DNA from: Cyclina sinensis
Taxonomy: Eukaryota > Mollusca > Bivalvia > Venerida > Veneridae
Assembly: GCA_012932295.1 (NCBI GenBank)
Contig: JAAONU010000019.1
Span: 17,059,908-17,123,907, forward strand
Length of the DNA: 64,000 nt
Reading direction: 5' to 3'
In this document: positions 25,191 to 36,700 of the stretch, one piece after another
Position numbering within the stretch: the first letter of the stretch is position 1
Layout of the letters: each line of letters begins with the position of its first letter
The notes under the pieces: generated by a model
The model's database searches: none
What the model saw: the letters and a program-made list of their open reading frames with translations, nothing else
What the model was told of the DNA's origin: nothing
Position numbers and translations under genes: made by a program

Positions 25191-26014
25191 AATTTTATTC
25201 CTTAATATTTCTTCATAAGACTTTCATATTATGTTGTCTTCATTAGACTTTCAAATTATATTAGTTACAAAACAGGCTTGTGATGTTTTTGTACTTTTTT
25301 CATCTAATATATCTTTCTTATGATAACAGGGTCTTGATGTTGCAGCAAGGTCTTGATGTTGCCAAAATTTAATATGATGTCTTTCTATACATACAGTTCT
25401 TTTTATCTTGAAAAATTTATTACTTTGAATTGACTGTAAGACTTACTTTAAAAGTATCTTATTTTTACAGTTTCAAATAAAAGAAAGTGTAGGTAGTATG
25501 ATTATTATAAATTAGAAAGGTCATTTTCAACACTTAAGATTCTTATTCTGTTACAGATTTACCAACATGGTATATTTCCTAAATTCTGTGTATTACTACT
25601 GATAATATTTCAGAATCTTATTTTAGGTTCTGTATTTACTGCAGATAATGTTTAAGAATCTTAGAATGTTACTTGGCCAAATTACTGCCGTCAGTTACAT
25701 TTTTACAATGTTATATTTCCTTAACCCTGCTTTTCTTTCATTTTGCTTACTACTAATAATATTTTGCTCATTCTTATCATGTTTCACTTGCATGTTCAAA
25801 ACTGTTCTACTGTTACAACTGTTCCACTGTAAGTATTGGTTTTTTTTTATTTATATAGTGTTAATATTTATAACAAAATATATATTTTTTCATTAATTTG
25901 TTTTAATGACTCATTAAATACATTTAAGATGTTTTTTTAATTTCCTTTCCTTGTATCACAAGTCTGTGTCTGTTTTTGTTTTCTTAAACACATAAAATTG
26001 CTGTACTGTACTTC
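25191..26014. other. Helitron leader before the coding region
   Basis: T-rich non-coding sequence between the left repeat module and the first coding module. A pyrimidine tract ending in CAG (26019-26030) just before the first good ATG (26039) looks like a splice acceptor, so a 5' leader intron is possible. The 82-aa hydrophobic frame at 25648-25896 is compositional. Confidence 0.5.
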
Positions 26015-26038
26015 ATGATTTCTTTTTCAGTTTCTCCC

Positions 26039-26830
26039 ATGGAGGATAGGCCTATATTAAGAACAATGTGGACATCATATTTCAACACAAATAAAGGCGC
26101 CCATGTTTACAATGGTAATATAAACCAACAATATAATAAGTGCACCGGTCAAGCATTCCAGTGTGATAGGTGCACTATAACATTCACCACACTGAACAGG
26201 AGGAATAATCACAAGTGCCGTTTCTGTACATTGTGTCAACAGCTTTTTTCGACCTATCAGCGTCTCCAAACACATGTCTGTAAAGCTGTAAAAAGACAAG
26301 CAAAACTGATTTGTATTTCGCAGCATCAGGTTCAGGAACAAAAAACAACCACAGGAACAATCACAGCAACAGAAACAACCAGAGCAACAGAAAAATTCAA
26401 ATCTACAGAAACAATTGCAGGAGCAGCCACAGAAACAGCCACAACAGAAACAATCACAGCAACAAAAACATTCCCAAGAACAGCAACAGAAACTGTCGGA
26501 ATGTCATCAACAGCAACAGAAACATCCACGACAACCGAAACATCCACAGCAACAGAAACATTTGCAAGAACTGTTAGAGGATCATCAACAGAAACAACCT
26601 CAGCAACAGAAACAATCAGAGAAAAATAGAAAGGAACAGAAACAACCACAGAAAGAGCAACAGAAACACTCACAGAAGCAGCAGCAGAAACCATTGCATG
26701 AACTACAACAGAAACAGTCACATGATCATAAACATGGACAACCCCAGCTACAGAAACAGCAACAACCACAGAAACAGCAACAGAAACAGAAACATATACG
26801 ACAGAAACTATCACATCAACAGCTACAGCG
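26039..26830 (+). pseudogene. Helitron N-terminal module: two zinc knuckles and Q-rich linker
   Basis: From ATG 26039 (context CCCATGG) the frame encodes two back-to-back motifs with identical spacing, C-x2-C-x12-H-x-C, at about 26161-26217 and 26227-26283 (CDRC...HKC and CTLC...HVC), typical of nucleic-acid-binding zinc knuckles. About 500 nt of Q/K/P/H-rich repeat follow (QQQKQ-type). The knuckle frame and the Q-rich frame differ; the switch falls near the A-run at 26339-26345, so a single indel or slippage there separates them. Read in the knuckle frame, the same DNA gives a spurious Thr/Glu-rich tail. The likely role is DNA binding or a flexible linker in the Helitron polyprotein. Confidence 0.65.
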
Positions 26831-27360
26831 ATTTTTGAATGCGCATTATGTTGCATCGCTCATAGGAAGTGTTGGTGTTTACATTCCAGATGATGTTATA
26901 ATGGCATGCATTCAACTGCTCCGTCTACAGGATACTGACAACCTTTTTAGAATAGGAAATTTTACCCCTGCAGAGCAACAAAATCGCTATTAATTTCATT
27001 CTGATGCATCAGCATTGGATGACCATCATTTTTTATCCAGATACTAGGCAAATATTACTGTATGATTCTTTACGGAATTCACAAAGACCCATGCAGGTAC
27101 TTCCATTGCTATGTAAAATGTACGAAAATATCACATTAATCAGCATAGTGTACCCTCGTGTTGCCCAACAGCCTCTTCATGATCCAGCCTGTGGTGCCTT
27201 TGCTGTTGCCTTTGCATTCTCATTTACTTGGAAAACCACCAGAGACCGAGAATTACCTACCTTTGGTAACGAGAGATCACTTAAAACTCTGTATCCTGTC
27301 CAGAAAGCTGATTCCATTTCCTGTAGCAGCGCACTTCTCTGTGAAAATTCCATTTGAAAG
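26815..27360 (+). pseudogene. Ulp1-like (C48) cysteine protease module of the Helitron
   Basis: The reading begins in the Q-rich frame (VGVYIPDDVIMACIQLL, the substrate-side start of Ulp1-like domains) and stops at 26991-26993. It resumes one frame over with HQHWMTIIF, YDSLRNSQ and VAQQPLHDPACGAFAVAFA. These supply the expected His, Asp, Gln and Cys of a C48 triad plus oxyanion Gln, in order. Downstream, about 27240-27330 in another frame, HLKLC...PFP matches the C-terminal end of such domains. At least two frameshifts break it. Proteases of this type are SUMO- or self-processing enzymes; in a Helitron the role is unknown, perhaps polyprotein cleavage (inference). Confidence 0.6.
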
Positions 27361-27475
27361 TAATCCAACATTTAATCCACCCTCAAGAATTGCTAGTGAA
27401 CATGAGAATGTGTCATCAGTTTTACAAACCAGAGATAACAACAAACTAAGAAAGCAAAAAAGTAGACAAGACCCT

Positions 27476-27880
27476 GATTTAAGAAAAAAGAGAGGGAAAT
27501 GGAACGCGTCGGCAAGAGAATGGTCAGAGAAGACCCTGAAGTTAGAAGGAAAAGGAGAGAAACAGAGGGTGCAGACAAGAGAAAAGCAAGAGAAAACCCT
27601 GAAATAAGAGACAAAGAGAGGAACATGGGACGACTTGGTAAGAAAAAGGTCAGAGAAGACCCTGAAGTTAGAAGGAAAAGGAGAGAAACAGAGGGTGCAG
27701 ACAAGAGAAAGGCAAGAGAAAACCCTGAAATAAGAGGCAAAGAGCGGAACATGGAACGACTTGGCAAGAGAAAGGTCAGAGAAGACCCTGAAGTTAGAAG
27801 GAAAAGGAGAGAAACAGAGGGTGCAGACAAGAGAAAAGCAAGAGAAGACCCAGAAGTAAGACAGAAAGAAAAAGAATCAG
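27476..27880 (+). pseudogene. Charged 42-aa tandem repeats of the Helitron protein
   Basis: A near-perfect 126-bp unit repeats at about 27524, 27650 and 27776 (third copy partial). Each encodes two related 21-aa halves built on RED/NPEV/IRxKxR (REDPEVRRKRRETEGADKRK then RENPEIRDKERNMGRLGKKK). It is highly basic/acidic, predicted helical and likely a single long charged helix or DNA-contacting linker. Similar Arg/Glu repeats occur in other Helitron proteins (general knowledge). The minus-strand frame over this region (27393-27986) is a shadow. Confidence 0.75.
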
Positions 27881-28525
27881 ATCGCAAAATCAAAGAAAAA
27901 CTTCGCAGCACTCGTGTTGATTCTCTGGAAACATTGATCCATCTCTTTAGACAGTCAGCAACACATGCATGTGAATATGAGTGCACATGCTGTGCTCAGT
28001 TATTTTTCAAACAGTCAGTTGTGAAGGTGCCTATACTCAGTATACCAGATGCTCTTCAGAGAAGCTGTATTACTAAAACAGTTAGCAAAGACAAAACAGA
28101 GTGGATATGTCATACCTGTTTAAATTACTTAAAGAAAAACAAGTTACCTCCTCTTAGTAAAGCTAACAAAATAATATTTCCAGAAAGGCCGGAAGTTTTG
28201 AAACTGAACGGGTTAGAAGAAAGGTTAGTGTCGCCACTGAATGTTTTTATGCAGCTTCGAAAACTTCCTAGTGGAGGACAAGTATGTGTAAAAGGCAATG
28301 TTGTCAATGTGCCTGAAGAAACTATTACAACAGTCCAAATGCTTCCAAGGAGACTGAATGACTCTGATACAATACCAGTTAAGTTGAAGCGCAGACAACG
28401 ATACAAAACTCACTACATGTATGAAAATGTTAGACCAGTAAAATGCATAGAAGCCACTCGTTTTCTGATGCAGAAACCTTTGTTTATAACATGTCACTCA
28501 GGGAATAGATCAAGACTGGATAATG
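27880..28525 (+). pseudogene. Helitron conserved N-terminal region (DUF6570-type)
   Basis: In frame with the charged repeats. It shows C-x-C-C and C-x2-C cysteine pairs (ECTCCAQLF; ICHTCLNYL), then LNGLEERLVSPLNVFMQLR, LPSGGQVCVKGNVVNVPEE and LPRRLNDSDTIPVKLKRR, then ENVRPVKC. The order of Cys pairs, SPL..FMQ, GGQ..KGNVVNVP and LKRR is that of the conserved domain found before Rep in animal Helitron proteins. The frame ends at 28554 and continues in another frame from about 28523. Confidence 0.75.
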
Positions 28526-30888
28526 GAGCATATTCAGGAAATTTCAGCTACTGATTGGGATGAGTTTGTTGACAGTAATTCACACGAGGTGCCCTTGCAG
28601 ACTGATACAAAAGATATTGATCATAGAACTATTGACAAACCCACAGAGACCTGTGTAGTAACAGATAAGGTTATTACCAACACAGATGTGCCATTCGTAT
28701 ATGGGATTGATGCAAGTAGTGATTCAGATGTTTGGACTGAAGATGAAGATGATGACAAACAAACAGGACAGATGGACACCATGATGTTTTCTTCCTTGAC
28801 TGAAAGTGATAGTCAACATATTGTCTCTGTTGCACCAAGTGAGGGAAATGTACCTATTAGTATTTTTTCTGATCATGTGGAAGAGTTGTCTTTTCCAACA
28901 ATTTATTGTGGTGAATGTCGGCCAACTAACCTAGAACGGAAAGTGCAAGTGAAGTATTCTGATATTGTCAAATCAGAAATGAGACGAAAAGATAGGAGAG
29001 CTGCAACATCTATCACCAATATCTTTTTTAAGGCACGGAAAATACAACTGAATCAAATTCAAGATAAGATTTGGCTGTCAATGCGCAGAAATATAACAAA
29101 AGGAAAATAATACACAGCAAAGGATGTCAGAGACAAAGATGTTGTTGATCAGATGGTCAAACTGGATGAAGGATACAAAATATTTCGAACATTGCGTGGG
29201 TCTCCACCATATTGGGAAAATACGAAAAAGGATATGTTTGCGATGATTCGCCAGTTAGGTCTTCCAACTTGGTTTGTTAGTCTGCAGAAACACATTGGAA
29301 ACCACTTTTGCAATCTCTAGGTAAGATTGTTGGCCACACCAACTTTTCTGACCAAGAAATAGACTCATTTTTATGGGACACTAAATCAAATTTAATAAAA
29401 TCAGATCCAGTTACAGTAGCACGCTATTTTGATTACCGAGTGCAACAGTTTTTCCACATTTATCTGTTAAGTAGCTTTGGACCACTTGGACTTGTCAAAG
29501 ATTTTTTCTACAGAATCTAGTTCCAGCACCGTAAATCTCCCCATATACATGGCTTGTTGTGGATTGAGGATGCTCCTCATTATGGCACTGATTCTGTGGC
29601 GGATATCGAAAAGTTTGTCAGTGATCATATCACCACATCATCAGATTTGGATCCTCTAGTGAAATATCAAAAACATAGATATTCCCATTCTTGTAGAAAG
29701 TGTAGAAAAAAGCTTTGTAGATTCAACTTTCCGATTTCACCAATGCCAACCACAAAGGTTCTTGAACCACTGGATGAGCCTGATGATGAAAAACTCAAGC
29801 AGCACCAACTGAACTGGGTTGATATTTCCAATGTCATTGATAAATTTAATTCAAATACAAATGAAAAATCGATTATGGCTTACAGGAAACCAACTTGACA
29901 AAGGAACAATATACTGATGCAGTAAGAAGTTCCATAACAAATACAAGTATATCTTAAAAGGGAGCCAGATGCTACTTGCAATAATGGATACAACCTTGGA
30001 ATTCTTCAGGCCTGGCAGGCAAACCATGATTTACAGTTTGTTGTTGATCCTTATGCATGTGCAATGTACATTGTCAGTTACATCAGCAAGGGACAAAGAG
30101 GTATGAGTAGCCTGCTACGTAGAGCTTGCAATGAAGCTAAGCAGGCCTCCAGTGATATACACAACCAAGTTAGAGCAATTGGCAATAAATTCACAAAGAA
30201 CGTTGAAATCATTGCTCAGGAAGCTGTTTATATTACCCTTCAACTACCCTTACGTCGAGCAAGCTCTTCATTTACTTTTATTAACACTAGTCCAATCGAA
30301 GAACGCCCATTTATTTTGAAAAGCGAGGAAAAACTAAAGATGCTGCCAGATGATTCTCATGAAATACAATGTTCTAATATAATCACAAGATATAGAGATA
30401 GACCGGCAAAAATGTCTTCCATCTGTCTTGCAGATTTTGCATCTTGGTATGACTTGTGTCCAAATAAAAAACAAGTCTGCAAAAAGAAAATTCTTACAGA
30501 CTTGCCAGAAAGTGATATTGATGACAACATGGATGATAACCCTGAACAAGAAGAGGAGTATGATGATCATAAAATTAAACTTCAAAGTGGTACTCTTCTG
30601 AAAAAAAGTAAAAAGAAAAAGATTATTCGATATGTTAGATACAATGAAAAGAAAGATCCAGAAAACTATTACAGGGAAATGCTGATGCTATTCCATCCCT
30701 GGAGAACTGAAGACAAACTTAAAGGTAACAATGAAACATATGAAGAGGAGTTCGAGTTTGTCAAAGAAGACATTAAATCTAAGAAAGCAAAATATGAGCA
30801 TTTTGCTGAACAACTTGATATAGCTGAGGAACTCGCTATTGAGATGCATGACACAACTGTTGCTCCAATCGTACAACAGCAGGAATAA
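28523..30888 (+). pseudogene. Helitron Rep (HUH, two-tyrosine) domain
   Basis: The N-terminal part (28523-29107) ends in a TAA inside LSMRRN...TAKDV. LRGSPPYWENTKKDMFAMIR (29190-29257) and PTWF follow, then LGKIVGHTNFS in a shifted frame. The HUH motif is HIH at 29542-29550, preceded by a TAG (29518-29520) at the position normally Glu (EFQHR). The catalytic-tyrosine motif MYIVSYISKGQRGMS at 30064-30108 holds two Tyr four residues apart plus Lys, as in Y2 Helitron Reps. The last frame runs to 30888 with a Lys-rich, acidic tail. HUH Reps nick and join single-stranded DNA in rolling-circle transposition. It is broken by at least four lesions. Confidence 0.9.
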
Positions 30889-30899
30889 GATGACAATCA

Positions 30900-32440
30900 G
30901 TAAGGATTTGCCAGGTGATCAAGATGAAGAAATCTTTTCAAATTATGATTTCGGACCTGATCTTGGCTTACCAAGTAACACTGATCAGACAGATGAATTA
31001 ATAAGGAATCGTGTAACAGATGCCCAGTTCAGAATAGATGTCAGATCACTCAACAAAAGGCAGTTAGAAATTTTCTTCCATGTGATTATGACTGTGAAGA
31101 CTTCCAAGGAGCAATTCTTTATATTCCTTAGTGGCGGTGCAGGTGTGGGAAAGACGAGAGTAACAAAGACTTTGAATCAAGCATTATTGCGCCATTACAA
31201 TACTGAACCAGGCTCCAATCCAGAACAAATGAATGTACAATTGACTGCTCCTACTGGAAAAGCAGCTTATCTAATAGGAGGAAGAACACTGCACTCTGCA
31301 TTTAAAATTCCAGAAAATCAAAGAGTTCAGCACAAACCTCTCAGAAGCGACACTTTAAATACTCTTAGAAAACAGCTGAGTGGTCTCAAGACATTATTTA
31401 TTGATGAAATTTCCAGGTGTGGTATCAATTTATTTAGGTTCTTCGATCTTCGTCTGCAGGAAGTCAAACAAGTCAGCCGTCCCTTTGGTTGTGTGAATCT
31501 TATCTGCATTGGAGATCTTTTTCAACTCCAGCCAGTGATGGATAAATGGATATTTCAATATCCTAACAATGACTACAGCATTTTAGCACCCCATGTTTGG
31601 CTTAATAACATTAGATTGTTTGAGCTCACTGACATAATTCGCCAAGCAGGTGATAAAAGGTTTGCAGAAGCTTTGAATAACATAAGGGCAAGCAATCAAA
31701 CTCTTCACGATATAGAGCTTATCTCTGGACGCATCATTACTGCTGATTTCCCAAATTACCCGACCAGTGCAACACATATTTTATACTACAACAAGTCAGT
31801 AGATGCACACAATACTCGACTTTACAATATGTGCAAAGAGGAGAAATGATATCGTTATAGGAGATATAACACCAGATGTTAAAAGACAGGTTTTAGAGAA
31901 AGCTCCTTATAAAGCAGGAGACGCCATGGGCCTTGTCCAAAGTATTTAGAACAACTGTAAGCCTGAGAAATGAACTGACAGTCAATTTAGATGTTGCAGA
32001 TGGCTTAGTAAATGGTGTTGGGGGTATAACTATGAATATCACATTTACAATGTCTCACACGCGATTAGTAATATGGATCAAGTTTGACACAGAAGACATA
32101 GGTCTAGAGCTGAGAAGAACAAGCCCACATCTATATTCACCAGATATTGACAGATCTTGGACACTTATCACAAAAATTGCAAGACAGTTTCCAGTTAGAA
32201 AATACAAAAAATGTCAAGGTCCAACGCAACCAGTTCCCATTGTAGTTGTCCTGTGCTAAGACTGTACATAGGTGTCAGTTGTTCAGCTTCCAAATGAAAA
32301 GAGAGAACATATTCATTATGTTGCTTTAAGCAGAATAACATCATAAAACAGGTTGTTCTTGTTGGAGCCATTTGATCCATCAAAAATCACTGTGTCCAAT
32401 GCTGTCCACAATGAAATGAGTCGTCTACGAAATGATTGTC
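30900..32440 (+). pseudogene. Helitron Pif1-like SF1B helicase domain
   Basis: The frame to 31849 contains Walker A (GGAGVGKTRVT, near 31135), TAPTGKAAYL (Ia), LFIDEISRCG (Walker B), GDLFQLQPV (III) and DIIRQAGDKRFAEAL (IV). After frameshifts near 31840 and 31937 it continues with LRNELTVNLDVADGLVNGVGG. After another near 32255 it reads HYVALSRITS (motif VI, 32319-32348) and PFDPSKITVS. This 5'-3' helicase unwinds donor DNA in Helitron transposition. All motifs are recognisable, so decay is recent compared with the surrounding duplication. Confidence 0.92.
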
Positions 32441-32449
32441 AGCTACATT

Positions 32450-33037
32450 TGTGCTACAGACCATTGTACTCATTGTACTCATTGTGTACTTACCATTTGA
32501 AGATGTACTAAAATCTTTGCATCTTCATTTTGAAGACATTAAGTCAGACCCAAATGTTTCAGCTTGTGATATATTGATGTTTGTAGAAACCAAATTGTGT
32601 CCTACTGATACCAATATTCATTTGCCGGGATACGCAACACATCGAAATGATTTCTCTGATGTAAGAAGCCCTTATGGTACAATTGTTTTCACGAAAGAGA
32701 CAGTTGCATGTGACATAGAAAACCTGAATGTTTCATCAGTTGAGTTGACTTTTCCAGAAAGTGTTAACATTCTCTGTGTGTACTGTCGGCCCAAAACAAA
32801 TTGGTCATCTCTTAAGAAGCATTTCCACAGTCATAAATGATGTTACAGCAGCACAAAAAAAGTTTTGTGTTCGGAGACTTCAACACAGATGAATCAAAGT
32901 ACAAGCAATTATGCATGTTTTTAAATGCACTTGGTTTTCAACAACTTGTTCAAGAACCCACCACCAACAATGGTACAACCATAGACCTCATATTTACAAA
33001 TTCCCAAGACTGTGAGCATGGTGTCCTGGAATCATAA
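32450..33037 (+). pseudogene. Endonuclease-like (AP-endonuclease/EEP) domain of the Helitron
   Basis: The reading starts just after the helicase: SLHLHFEDIKSD, DILMFVETKL (metal-binding Glu region), then LPGYATHRND and SPYGTIVF. A frame change near 32835 leads to FVFGDFNTDES (the GDFN motif, Asp/Asn metal ligands) and QLVQEPTTNNGTTIDLIFTN (the T..IDLIFT motif). This is the endonuclease/exonuclease/phosphatase fold as used by non-LTR retrotransposons and by EN-bearing Helitrons (Helitron2/Helentron type). The final catalytic SDH motif is not found before the frame stops at 33035, so the domain is truncated. Confidence 0.85.
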
Positions 33038-33149
33038 CGTAAATATCAACATTCATAATTGGATTGCAAAAAGCAATTTATACATTTGAACTTTATTGAC
33101 AAAGTTTCTATTGATTTCTGTTACTTTGAAATGCTCAACCTGCAAGCAT

Positions 33150-33640
33150 ATGGTACATACAAATGGCCAATTATTTTACAAAAAGATGAGTTTCGTTGTT
33201 TCCTATGGGCTTTTGCTTGAACTTACATTATGTCATGAAAACTTGCATAGCTATAACTTGCAATTTCTACCTATTTCTTCATCAAATTTATTAATTATAT
33301 TTCTTATGGTCAAGGTCACATTTTAAATACTTATGCCCCTTTTTCTACTTGGACTAGCATGATTTGATTTTGCTTATACTTATATATATATATATATATA
33401 TATATCAAGGAAAAGTACTTGACTAATCTAACTTATGAGATGGGTCAGTACTCACCCCTCTCCCCCTCTGCATGGGGACCCCCCCTCTTACGTCACTACC
33501 TCTACCCCCCCTCTCCTAAATTTATTTTGTTTTCATTATTTTTTTTAAATATGTAGTACTTGACATGTATGTACTTGACATCCCCCACACACCGTCATAC
33601 CCTCCCTCCCTCCTCACCCCTACCCCCCCACCCCCAAAAG
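33150..33640. repeat. Helitron right internal repeat module
   Basis: A degraded copy of the left module in the same order: TATAACTT.CCATTTCT-like, GGTCAAGGTCACA (33309-33321), TTATGCCCCTTTTTCTACTTGGA, then ATTTTGCTTATACT, a TA microsatellite (33382-33405), and C-rich sequence with three TACTTGAC copies. The coding region is thus flanked by direct repeats. Confidence 0.65.
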
Positions 33641-33750
33641 TGGAGCGTGCTGTGTGCGGACAGGTCTTGTTGGACTAGTATGCTGTCGTTTCCAGCAGGC
33701 TCTTGTTTACCTTTTTAGTTATTCTAACAATGTATCCAAGGGCGATACAA

Positions 33751-33774
33751 GTGTTCAACTGAACACCCATCTAG
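33751..33774 (+). terminator. Helitron 3' terminus with hairpin and CTAG
   Basis: The perfect inverted pair GTGTTC/GAACAC around AACT, then CCAT, then CTAG and a T in the flank. In the family this hairpin signals termination of rolling-circle transposition. Confidence 0.85.
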
Positions 33775-36700
33775 TTTACTGATGAATCCCCTTCCTCTCG
33801 AGCAAATAAATCCTTTTAAATCTTAAACTGTTTAGTGATTTTTAGAACACTATTTCGAGGTTAGAAACATACTTTTGAACGCATAAAAATGCATCAAAAA
33901 TACACGTATTTATCGGGAGTTTATTTTCCTGTCTGTTATAAATTGTTCGACTTCCAGAAAAAAATCAAAAGTATTAAAGTATGAAAACATCTGATATACC
34001 ATTTTGTATTTTAAGTTTTGTTTAACTGACCTACAGGAATATAATTTTCCAGGCATTCACGTTTCCTTAAGTTTCTTTGTTAGGTGAGATTACAAACAAC
34101 GCATTTTGAAAACATACTAACCTTTTAAATGAATTCAAAAGTCTTTTCCTTTGGTATGTTTTCCTAAGCATCCAAATGTGAAATTTGGGGAAATTCTGGC
34201 CATGTAAATTTGATTTCAGTAGTGTTTACAGGAACTTAACGTCCAATTCATTCTGCAATACAGATGACTATATCTGTTAAAATATTTAAGCTCACTGATC
34301 CAAAACCATATTTTTGTATCATTATATTTATTAATTTGCAGCAATATTAAACTGCATTATCATATAAAAAAAGAAAAGAAAAACAATAACGAAACTATTC
34401 TTATTGTCTTTAACAGATGTACAACAATGTATAATATAAGGGGTCGAATAAATCTTTTAATCCATAACTCAGGACAAAGATGCAAGGTAAAAAAGGTGTT
34501 TTTAAATATCACTGTGACAATAATGTTGAACCATGTATTAATAAATGTAGAACAGGTGTCGTTACACTTTAGCTTCTCTGTGGTTGTGCAAAAATCAGTT
34601 CTAGAGTATAAAGATTTTCATGCATATACCCGACTTATTTAAGTCATAAAAAACATTTGGCGTTTTATAACTTAGAAGAAAATGTAACGAGATGACATGT
34701 CTGAACATATGTCTAGGTCTCATTGGTGGACGTTTCAATTCAACGTTTTTACATGATTCTTTGGGACGAAATGTCACTGTGTTTTAACACATATTTGTAA
34801 TAGCAATGAATCGAAGTCATTTTTGAAATCAGAATTGTATTATTTCATTTTCATGCTTGTTATAAACATTGAACATAAACTTATCTGGGAAAACATTAGT
34901 ATATGTCTGCTTGTATGACTTAAGACATGATTCTTTCTCGAATGTGTCCGTATTTTTTACTTTTTTCTCTCGTTCCTCTTCGGCAAAAGTTAAAAAAATC
35001 AAAATGAAAATTTTCGTTAGAAATTTCAAATTAAGCCTATAAAAACAATTAATAAATAAATTAATTTTAGATTTCATCTAGTCTCAGTGTCAGCTTTGAC
35101 GCAAATATGATCACATTTTTTTCTGTATTACAAGCTTCAAATAGAGACACATTACTGAGAATGCCGTCAAAAAGCATTCCAACACATTTCTTTGTTGGTA
35201 TCTGGTGAACTTCCTTCCATACGCTCCCTCAGCAGCTAAATGAATACACTACCGTTACTTCACACCGCTGCTTTAATAAGAGTAGATTAATGATATTGAC
35301 CTTTACAATGAACTTTTAAGCAACCAGTGAAAGTGCACCAATATCCCCAAAACCGAAAAATCTTTAAACCATTTTTCATTGGTTTAAACGATCGTGGTTC
35401 CAAAAATTATAAATAGACGGGTGTTTTCTGACAATTTTGTAAACACATTTCAACTATGCGTTTACGTAAACATCTTACTACAGCAACTAAACGTCTAAAA
35501 ACAACCATACCATCATGATTTTAACCTTTTTGATAGTTTTACTGGTTTATTTACGTATACATATTAAAAATCACTTTGAAAAGTGAAATACGTAAGTAAC
35601 ATGCAGACATGCATTGTTTGTTTACATTTTGTGTTGTCAATTGTATGTATGGACATTTCGTTGTAAGCTAGTCACTGATTGGCTGAAAAGTAACTATGGA
35701 TTTCTCTGTCTAAAAATAAAAATATCGTTCTGAAAATTGAATTTTAGCAGAGGTAAGAAAGTGAAACATTCGACCGATGCGCAGGAGAGTATTCCTTCCA
35801 ATGCGAGGTATTATAATTTGACTTTGGTAGTGTTAAGCCAGTAATGAAATGTCCAGAAACTATTCCCCGCTTTTATTCGTCAGTTTCGTTTGTTTTTAAC
35901 TCAGTTAGCAGGGACTTTATAGCCTATTACCAATTTTCATAAAACGACTGTTGAGTTCCAAACTAAATAGCTCGGCAAACGAACAGAGATATCACCATCT
36001 AAATCATCTAAAACACACTTGTTTTGTGACAAAACCTGTTATTACTGAATAAAACTATTAGTAAAGTCTAGAATATCATCTTGGTCTCCAATTAATCACA
36101 TCATACAAGCACTGAAAAGGCATTTAAACACGAAATGTTAAGAAAATTTCCTGTTTGCTTTGTAATAAGCAGCATGGTTCTAGTAATAAGATAATTTCGT
36201 TAGGCCACTACAGAAGTGAACAACTTTCATAATTATTATTTTAAGTTCGATAAGATAAGTTTATTGAAAAATTAAAGATAAAGTTTTCACCACATTATAT
36301 CGCTTTATTTCGGGAATTATTCCATGAATGTTTTAGATATAGAAAACGAGTACAGTTGCTCTCTTTATCACAATATTACTCTGATGTACCCTTAAAAGTG
36401 TACTGAAAAATAATAATGATATAAATTACCCTTTTCAGCAATAAGTTATACAGAAGCATTAAAAGGCTATAACAACTATCATAGTTATTCCTGTGGGTCT
36501 CTTTCTACATTATTTGTTTACATTGACACTTACATAATGGACTTTCATGCCAAGTTGCACATATATAGTTCTTCTTCTCGAAGGAATTATTGAAATCCTT
36601 TTATCGCAAATCATTTCCCTTTCTTACTGAAAGCCTTTATGCATGTTTACATACTTTCATCTGATTTGTCTAACTTATCGATCAGAATTCCGCATAATTT

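Larger units (their letters stand above)
24153..33774 (+). mobile_element. 9.6-kb autonomous-type Helitron, coding capacity now broken
   Basis: The left end is A|TCACCGCTAC and the right end CTAG|T. A perfect 6-bp-stem, 4-nt-loop hairpin GTGTTCAACTGAACAC (33751-33766) lies 4 nt before CTAG. Copy 1 at about 2390-2400 is the empty site: GCAAATAATCTGATGAA there corresponds to GCAAATAA plus TTTACTGATGAA here. TC...CTRR ends, A/T target, 3' hairpin and no target duplication are the known Helitron signature. Inside, in order: zinc knuckles and Q-rich linker, Ulp1-like protease, charged 42-aa repeats, a conserved Helitron N-terminal region, Y2 HUH Rep, Pif1-like helicase, endonuclease-like domain. 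Several frameshifts and at least one nonsense codon show it can no longer make its protein. Confidence 0.93.

Noticed and set aside
26332..26856. 174-aa minus-strand Val/Ser-rich frame
   Set aside because: Antisense shadow of the Q-rich repeat in the Helitron coding strand.
27393..27986. 197-aa minus-strand Leu/Ser repeat protein
   Set aside because: Antisense of the 126-bp charged-repeat array; the plus strand continues into recognisable Helitron domains.
32450..33037. Non-LTR retrotransposon with an endonuclease domain
   Set aside because: The endonuclease-like sequence follows the helicase C-terminus directly, no reverse transcriptase follows, and the Helitron 3' end lies downstream.
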